The notes under the pieces are model-generated. The model saw nothing but the letters and a program-made list of their open reading frames with translations, was not told the origin of the DNA and searched no databases. 64,000 bases of DNA from Flavobacterium gelatinilyticum (GTDB lineage Bacteria; Bacteroidota; Bacteroidia; Flavobacteriales; Flavobacteriaceae). Numbering within the stretch: position 1 is the first letter of the stretch; the number at the start of each line of letters is the position of its first letter. Shown in pieces: positions 59,084-64,000 of this stretch. Location of the stretch: contig NZ_CP114287.1 in the NCBI RefSeq assembly GCF_027111295.1, positions 1,302,001-1,366,000 of the forward strand, read 5' to 3'. Made by a program: the position numbers and the translations under genes.

Positions 59084-61384
59084 CTATTTAGTTAACTCAA
59101 AACTAACTTTCTTGTCGGCAGCCGAATTTCCTCCAATGAAGATATCAAACTGTCCAGGCTCTGCTACAAACTTTAAATCAGAGTTATAAAATTTTAAATC
59201 TTCAACAGTAATGTCAAAACTTACTGTTTGTTTTTCACCTTTTTTAAGTGCTATTTTTTGGAAACCTTTCAATTCTCTAACTGGTCTTGTTACTGAACCA
59301 ACTAAATCTCTAATGTATAACTGAACTGTTTCTTTTCCATCAAAATTTCCGGTATTGGTTACATCAACTGTTACTTTCAATTTGCCGCTGAAATTCATTT
59401 TATCAGAAGAAATTTTAAGGTTTGAATAATCAAAAGTGGTGTAGCTTAATCCAAATCCGAATGGGTATAATGGTTCGTTTCTTTCGTCAATATAATTTGA
59501 TCTAAATTTTTCGAATTTCCCTTCTGTGTTAGAAAGCGGTCTTCCTGTGTTTTTACTTGCATAGTAAATTGGCAATTGGCCTACGCTTCTTGGGAAAGTA
59601 GAAGTTAGTTTTCCTGAAGGGTTAACATCTCCAAATAAAACATCAGCAATCGCATAACCTGCTTCTGTACCGGCAAACCAAACATTTAAAATTGCAGGAA
59701 CTGTTTTACTTTCGTCAGTAATAACTAACGGACGTCCATCAAATAAAACTAAAACAACCGGTTTTCCAGTTTTTAATAATGCGTTTAATAAATCTTTTTG
59801 AGATTGCGGGATTTCTAAGTTTGTACGGCTGCTTGATTCTCCACTCATTTCTGCAGATTCTCCTAAAGCGGCTACAATTACATCTGACTGCTCGGCTACT
59901 TTTAAAGCTTCTGCTAATAATTCTTCTTTTGAACGTGAATCACGGTGTAATGTTTTTCCAAACATGGTTGCGTTGGTTTCAAAAGTTTCATCGTAATCTA
60001 AGTTGCTTCCTTTTGCATATAATACTTTTGTTCCTGCTCCGGCTACTTCTTTAATACCTCTTAATAACGAAACGGCATTTTCCATTTTTGTAGCTACACT
60101 CCAGGTTCCCGGCATGTTTTCTTTTGCATCTGCCAAAGGTCCGATTAAACCAATTGTTCCTGATTTTTTAAGCGGTAATACCTGATTTTGGTTTTTTAAT
60201 AATACCAAAGACTGTGCTGCAATGTCACGTGCCTCTTTTCTGCTGTCTGCTGTAAAGATTTCTGTTTTTGCTCTTTTCTCGTCACAGTATTTGTAAGGAT
60301 CCTGGAATAATCCTAAATCGTATTTTGCTTCTAAAATAAGTTTTACAGCATTGTCGATTGTTTCGATTTTTACTTTTCCTTCATCCAACGATTTTTTTAA
60401 AGTTCCTAAGAAACCTTCTCCAACCATATCCATTTCAACTCCAGCGTTTAATGCTAAAGCCGAAACTTGCTGTAAATCGCCCATTCCGTGTTCGATCATT
60501 TCAGGAATTCCTGTGTAATCTGTAACTACGAAACCTTTAAAGCCCCATTGTTTTCTTAAAATATCCGTCATTAACCACTTGCTTCCTGTTGCAGGGATTC
60601 CGTCAACTTCGTTAAAAGAAGCCATTACAGAACCTACACCGGCATCAACAGCCGCTTTGTAAGGAGGAAAATAATCATTAAACATTCTTATATGGCTCAT
60701 GTCTACTGTATTATAATCACGTCCTCCCTCAGGAGCTCCGTATAATGCAAAGTGCTTAACACAGGCTAAAATTGAATTGTTTTTAGAAAGATCGTGCTGC
60801 TGGTAACCGTTTACCATTGCTTTTGCAATCTGGCTTCCTAGGTACGGATCTTCTCCTGAACCTTCAGAAACTCTTCCCCATCTTGGATCGCGTGAAACGT
60901 CAACCATTGGAGAGAATGTCCAGTTGATTCCGTCTGCACTGGCTTCTTTAGCAGCGATTTGGGCACTTCTTTCTATTAATCCCATATCCCATGTACAAGA
61001 CAATCCTAACGGAATTGGGAATGTAGTTTCGTAACCGTGAATTACATCCATACCAAAAAGCAGCGGAATTTTTAAACGGCTTTTTTCAACCGCAATTTTC
61101 TGTACTTCTTTAATTTTTTGTACTGATTTTATGTTGAACAAACCGCCCACTTTTCCTTCAGCAATATTTTTTGCAACATTCGAGCTATTGCCCTGTCCTG
61201 TTGTAATATCTCCGGATGTTGGTAAATTTAACTGCCCTAATTTTTCATCTAATGTCATTTTTGACATTAATTCTGCTACAAACTCCGACTTAGGTTTAAT
61301 TTTCACTGTACTTTTTGTGCTCTTTTTTTGAGCGTAACCCAAAACAGCACATCCTAAAAAAAGTAAGACTAATTTGTTTTTCAT
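59084..61384 (-). CDS. bglX: GH3 beta-glucosidase, secreted
   Basis: From the ATG at 61384 the product is 766 residues with signal peptide MKNKLVLLFLGCAVLGYAQ. A longer in-frame start at 61492 would overlap the upstream hydrolase gene by about 100 bp and lacks a signal. GH3 features: LLFGMDVIHGYETTFPIPLG, SRDPRWGRVSEGSGEDPYLG, CVKHFALYGAPEGGRDYNTV, the nucleophile Asp in GFVVTDYTGI, the (alpha/beta) sandwich domain with ALGESAEMSGESSSR, and a C-terminal fibronectin III-like domain with PLYPFGFGLSYTTFDYS. It should release glucose from beta-linked glucans, as E. coli BglX does in the periplasm. Confidence 0.95.
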   Translation of the reverse strand: MKNKLVLLFLGCAVLGYAQKKSTKSTVKIKPKSEFVAELMSKMTLDEKLGQLNLPTSGDITTGQGNSSNVAKNIAEGKVGGLFNIKSVQKIKEVQKIAVEKSRLKIPLLFGMDVIHGYETTFPIPLGLSCTWDMGLIERSAQIAAKEASADGINWTFSPMVDVSRDPRWGRVSEGSGEDPYLGSQIAKAMVNGYQQHDLSKNNSILACVKHFALYGAPEGGRDYNTVDMSHIRMFNDYFPPYKAAVDAGVGSVMASFNEVDGIPATGSKWLMTDILRKQWGFKGFVVTDYTGIPEMIEHGMGDLQQVSALALNAGVEMDMVGEGFLGTLKKSLDEGKVKIETIDNAVKLILEAKYDLGLFQDPYKYCDEKRAKTEIFTADSRKEARDIAAQSLVLLKNQNQVLPLKKSGTIGLIGPLADAKENMPGTWSVATKMENAVSLLRGIKEVAGAGTKVLYAKGSNLDYDETFETNATMFGKTLHRDSRSKEELLAEALKVAEQSDVIVAALGESAEMSGESSSRTNLEIPQSQKDLLNALLKTGKPVVLVLFDGRPLVITDESKTVPAILNVWFAGTEAGYAIADVLFGDVNPSGKLTSTFPRSVGQLPIYYASKNTGRPLSNTEGKFEKFRSNYIDERNEPLYPFGFGLSYTTFDYSNLKISSDKMNFSGKLKVTVDVTNTGNFDGKETVQLYIRDLVGSVTRPVRELKGFQKIALKKGEKQTVSFDITVEDLKFYNSDLKFVAEPGQFDIFIGGNSAADKKVSFELTK

Positions 61385-61394
61385 TCTATTTAAT

Positions 61395-62108
61395 TTATTT
61401 GTTCGTATTTGATTTGATCTGTTTAAGCATCCAGTCGTAAATTTCAGGATTATCGTAAACCCTTGTCCAGCTGTCATGTCCGGCATCATCAAAAATGGTC
61501 AGCTTTACATCTTTAGCATTGCATTTTTTTAATTCATTATAAATTGTGATCGCATAATTCACATTTACCACATTATCTTGCAATCCGTGGAAAATTCTGG
61601 TTGGAATATTGGCTATTTCACATGCTTTTTCTAACTGAATTAAATCTACAAAACCAGCGACAGGTACGTTTGCTGCAAATAGATCAGGATGTGCAAAAGC
61701 CAAATTCCATGATGCCCAGCCTCCTGAGCTCAAACCAGTAACATATATTCTATCTGAATCAATTTTGTTTTCTTTCTGAATTTTCAAAATCAGCTGATAA
61801 ATTGATTCTGTATCCCAATTTTCATCTTCTTTACATTGCGGAGCCAAAACGTAAGCATCCAGCTTATGGGCTTTTAAATATTTGAACGGACCGTGAATTT
61901 TAACCTTTTCAATATCTGTCCCCTTTTCTCCATCACCGGAAATAAAAACGATTAATGGCTTTTTCTCTTTTGTATTAACCGGACGATGCAAAGCATATCC
62001 CAGCTCATACTTTGCCATTACGACTGTATTAATTTTTCCGGTTGTTTCGCTCTGGCCAAAGCCAAAAACTGAAAACAACAAGAATATAAAGCCTAATTTG
62101 TATTTCAT
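61395..62108 (-). CDS. Secreted alpha/beta hydrolase (feruloyl/carboxyl-esterase or PHB-depolymerase-like)
   Basis: The 237-residue protein has a signal peptide ending GFGQS (about residue 18). It shows KKPLIVFISGDGEKGTDIEK with an oxyanion-loop region, the nucleophile elbow YVTGLSSGGWASWNLAFAHP (GLSSGG), FHGLQDNVVNVNYA with the acid and DDAGHDSWTRVYDNPEIYDW with the catalytic His. This layout matches the small secreted esterases that often accompany glycoside hydrolases. It lies 10 bp before GH3 and 6 bp after the glucoamylase-family gene. Substrate is inferred, not shown. Confidence 0.85.
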   Translation of the reverse strand: MKYKLGFIFLLFSVFGFGQSETTGKINTVVMAKYELGYALHRPVNTKEKKPLIVFISGDGEKGTDIEKVKIHGPFKYLKAHKLDAYVLAPQCKEDENWDTESIYQLILKIQKENKIDSDRIYVTGLSSGGWASWNLAFAHPDLFAANVPVAGFVDLIQLEKACEIANIPTRIFHGLQDNVVNVNYAITIYNELKKCNAKDVKLTIFDDAGHDSWTRVYDNPEIYDWMLKQIKSNTNK

Positions 62109-62114
62109 TATCCG

Positions 62115-63506
62115 TTATTGAATTCCGTATTTACCTGATGTAAATCCAAGTTTTTTTAATCCTTGTTTTGTATCTGAGGCATTCATAAACAGTTTCCATA
62201 ACAGACCGCTGCGATAATTTTCTATCATTGGTGCAATAGTTCCCTGGTCAATAGCCAGATAACGAGGTGTTACCCAATCGTATTGAGGAGAAAATGCATC
62301 ATATGGCCCAGCAATTCCAACATATTTCGATCTATTTTCATCATATAAATAATGTAAAAACTTCATCGATTCTACTGGTGTATATGGAAATGAAGACAAT
62401 GCAGCAGTTGGCGTAATTACACCTACATCGTTATTTGGCTGATGTGCTGTATACCCTGTTGTCCCATCTGTATTACGAGTATAACTTGCCGTAAGTCCCC
62501 AGCATTTATCTGAATAGTCTTTCCATTTCCCTGGATTTGCTATACTATATTGAACCATAATTTTGGCATGATTCTGTGTTAACTGCCAATAATCAGCATA
62601 TTTATCTTTTAAAGTATTTGGATCCAGACCTAAATAAGAATACTGCGACCAAAACATTGGTCCAACACTTCCTACTGCACCATTGTAACTTAAAACAACA
62701 GGAATACCATATTGAGAACCAGAATGTACAATAGCTCCATTTCTAGCCCATGCCTGATGATAAGCTTCTGCAGAAATTGGATGCGTTGGAGATGAAGCTG
62801 CCATTACATACGTAATCAGACATTCATTATATCCTTCAAGCTTAAAATTCATTTCCCAGCCATAATTAGGTGACCAGTGCCAGTATAAAGCATTTTCACC
62901 TTTTGTATACCAGTCCCATTCAACTCCTTTCCAAAGTTCATCAGCTTTTAAAGCTAATTCTTTTTCAGCAGCACTTCCATTTTTAAAATATTCTCTAACA
63001 GTAATTAAAGCCTGACATACAAAAGAAGTTTCTACTAAATCTCCTCCATTATCTTTTGTTCCAAAAGGAATAACTTTACCTGTTTTGTTGTCCATCCAGT
63101 GAGACCATGCTCCATGAAATCTATCTGCTTTTTCAAGGAAATTTAATGCTGTTGCAAGCCTAGAAACAGCTTCAGCTCTTGGCAAAAAACCTCTTTCTAC
63201 TCCTACAATTATTGACATTAATCCAAATGCAGAACCACCTGTAGTTATAATATTTGCTTCAAAGTTAGGATCTTCCGTAAGATATCTTTCTCTGGCTAAT
63301 TTCGAATTAGAATCAGCGTAATCCCAAAAATATTTAATTGCATCTTTTTGAACCTGATCCATTGCTTCTGTATCTGTCAAAGGTTTGGTTGGTGTTACCG
63401 GATTTGTTGGTAATGGGGTTCCGCCTCCACCTGTTCCCTCTGGTGAAGATGATGAACATGAATTAAAGAAGCTTAAAAAAACAACTATGTATATTGAAAT
63501 TTTCAT
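62115..63506 (-). CDS. Glucoamylase-family lipoprotein (COG5368 type)
   Basis: The 463-residue protein has a lipoprotein signal (FLSFFNSCSSSSPEG, Cys near 17) and a Gly/Pro/Thr-rich linker. An alpha/alpha-toroid domain follows: DAIKYFWDYADSNSKLARER (about residues 56-75), TGGSAFGLMSIIVGVERGFL, HWSPNYGWEMNFKLEGYNEC and WGLTASYTRNTDGTTGYTAH, ending with IAPMIENYRSGLLWKLFMNA. This is the Bacteroidota glucoamylase-like family (Pfam Glycoamylase), often next to GH3 in beta-glucan loci. It lies in one dense transcript with the hydrolase and GH3 genes. Confidence 0.92.
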   Translation of the reverse strand: MKISIYIVVFLSFFNSCSSSSPEGTGGGGTPLPTNPVTPTKPLTDTEAMDQVQKDAIKYFWDYADSNSKLARERYLTEDPNFEANIITTGGSAFGLMSIIVGVERGFLPRAEAVSRLATALNFLEKADRFHGAWSHWMDNKTGKVIPFGTKDNGGDLVETSFVCQALITVREYFKNGSAAEKELALKADELWKGVEWDWYTKGENALYWHWSPNYGWEMNFKLEGYNECLITYVMAASSPTHPISAEAYHQAWARNGAIVHSGSQYGIPVVLSYNGAVGSVGPMFWSQYSYLGLDPNTLKDKYADYWQLTQNHAKIMVQYSIANPGKWKDYSDKCWGLTASYTRNTDGTTGYTAHQPNNDVGVITPTAALSSFPYTPVESMKFLHYLYDENRSKYVGIAGPYDAFSPQYDWVTPRYLAIDQGTIAPMIENYRSGLLWKLFMNASDTKQGLKKLGFTSGKYGIQ

Positions 63507-63530
63507 TTTATTTTAAATTATGTTAATAAT

Positions 63531-63565
63531 TAATACACCCGAAGACTTCATCTCCAGGTGTATTA
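63531..63565 (-). terminator. Hairpin between the LamG and glucoamylase genes
   Basis: A 9-bp stem TAATACACC / GGTGTATTA with a 17-base interior, just after the LamG stop. It has no strong T run and may act as a partial terminator or an mRNA processing/stability hairpin. Confidence 0.5.
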
Positions 63566-63574
63566 GAATAATAC

Positions 63575-64000
63575 TTATCTCTTATCTTTTTCTAGTTTGT
63601 ATAATGCAGTAACTTCATTATCAGTTAGTGCAGCATCATAAATTCTGAATTCATCCATTAAACCTGTGTAATGAAGCATCCATCCGTCAGGATTACTCCA
63701 AGGAGCACCTAAATGCTGCTGATAACCGCCAATAATAAATTTTGATACTTCAGAACTAGCTAATTCTCCAAAAGGATTACCTCCTGTTAATGGATCACTT
63801 GCATATCTTTTTGCTATTGAAGCTGGTATCGCAGCTTTCTGTCCGTCAATGTAAAGACTATAAGTAGAACTTACCCCATTGTATGTCCAAACTAAATGTT
63901 TCCATGCTCCAAACATATTAGGTAGAACATTTGTCCCTCCATGTTCTATAAATTGTCCTGCCCATGGAATACTTGGTGTAACATCTCTTTGAATATGATT
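63575..64000 (-). CDS. LamG / concanavalin-like domain protein, C-terminal fragment
   Basis: The frame is open from the stop at 63575 to the window edge (about 141 residues), so the N-terminus lies beyond 64000. The visible part is a LamG-type jelly roll: FGAWKHLVWTYNGVSSTYSL, then YIDGQKAA, a loop region with KFIIGGYQQHLG, and the closing strand LMDEFRIYDAALTDNEVTAL, the classic end of LamG domains. Such lipoproteins or surface proteins bind glycans in Bacteroidota polysaccharide loci. It is the first visible gene of the LamG-glucoamylase-hydrolase-GH3 run. Confidence 0.88.
   Translation of the reverse strand, partial: NHIQRDVTPSIPWAGQFIEHGGTNVLPNMFGAWKHLVWTYNGVSSTYSLYIDGQKAAIPASIAKRYASDPLTGGNPFGELASSEVSKFIIGGYQQHLGAPWSNPDGWMLHYTGLMDEFRIYDAALTDNEVTALYKLEKDKR

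Noticed and set aside
61385..61492. 36-residue extension of the GH3 protein
   Set aside because: It overlaps the upstream hydrolase gene by about 100 bp, while the ATG at 61384 starts a perfect signal peptide.

Overview
The window is a stretch of Bacteroidota chromosome, almost certainly Flavobacterium or a close relative of the F. johnsoniae type. The basis is low-GC DNA, the flavobacterial promoter pattern (TTTG, 18-19 bases, TAnnTTTG) upstream of several genes, a type IX secretion (T9SS) adhesin with its PorP/SprF partner, BT_3928-, DUF1599-, DUF6495- and DUF6913-type proteins, many Bacteroidota-style lipoproteins, and polysaccharide-utilisation enzymes. I saw no rRNA, tRNA, CRISPR array, transposase, integrase or prophage gene.

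Layout. 1-7340: housekeeping genes on the minus strand (coaBC fragment, RNA polymerase omega-like subunit, bamD, dapA, ligA), interrupted by a plus-strand pair encoding the two halves of a 5'-nucleotidase. 7443-23194: a T9SS surface module on the minus strand, made of a 4226-residue adhesin, a PorP/SprF protein and an OmpA-family protein, closed by a terminator. The adhesin holds a nested tandem array (82-residue units grouped in threes, 738-bp period, six copies) and five copies of a separate domain of about 150 residues. 23195-24405: 1.2 kb of AT-rich DNA without a convincing gene. 24406-29479: DUF6495 protein, rplI-rpsR-rpsF, an orphan LytTR regulator and priA. 29525-32840: an orphan antitoxin, then a BrkB-DUF2147-metallo-beta-lactamase operon, then nadC.

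32841-52105: mixed metabolism. It includes a DNA-alkylation-repair protein, pirin-OsmC-GNAT, a secreted adenosine deaminase, rlmH, folP, a DUF1599 protein, a DoxX-like/BT_3928 protein, a secreted hydrolase, a thioredoxin lipoprotein, tpiA, prmA, clpS, a WG-repeat protein, an overlapping pair suggesting ether-lipid breakdown (alkylglycerol-monooxygenase-like plus lysoplasmalogenase-like) and kdsA. Intergenic gaps here hold short words iterated into inverted-repeat blocks. 52127-54608: an outer-membrane protein, a YiiX-like hydrolase, a COQ4-like protein and a small membrane protein.

54703-64000: a minus-strand catabolic region with an M28 peptidase, GH43, glycerophosphodiesterase, GH3 beta-glucosidase, alpha/beta hydrolase, glucoamylase-family lipoprotein and the C-terminal end of a LamG protein. 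This looks like the enzyme end of a glucan-utilisation locus whose SusC/SusD genes would lie beyond position 64000.

The most notable items are the higher-order repeat array and repeated N-terminal domain of the adhesin, the ether-lipid pair, the COQ4-like protein in a lineage that normally uses menaquinone, and the word-built intergenic repeats.
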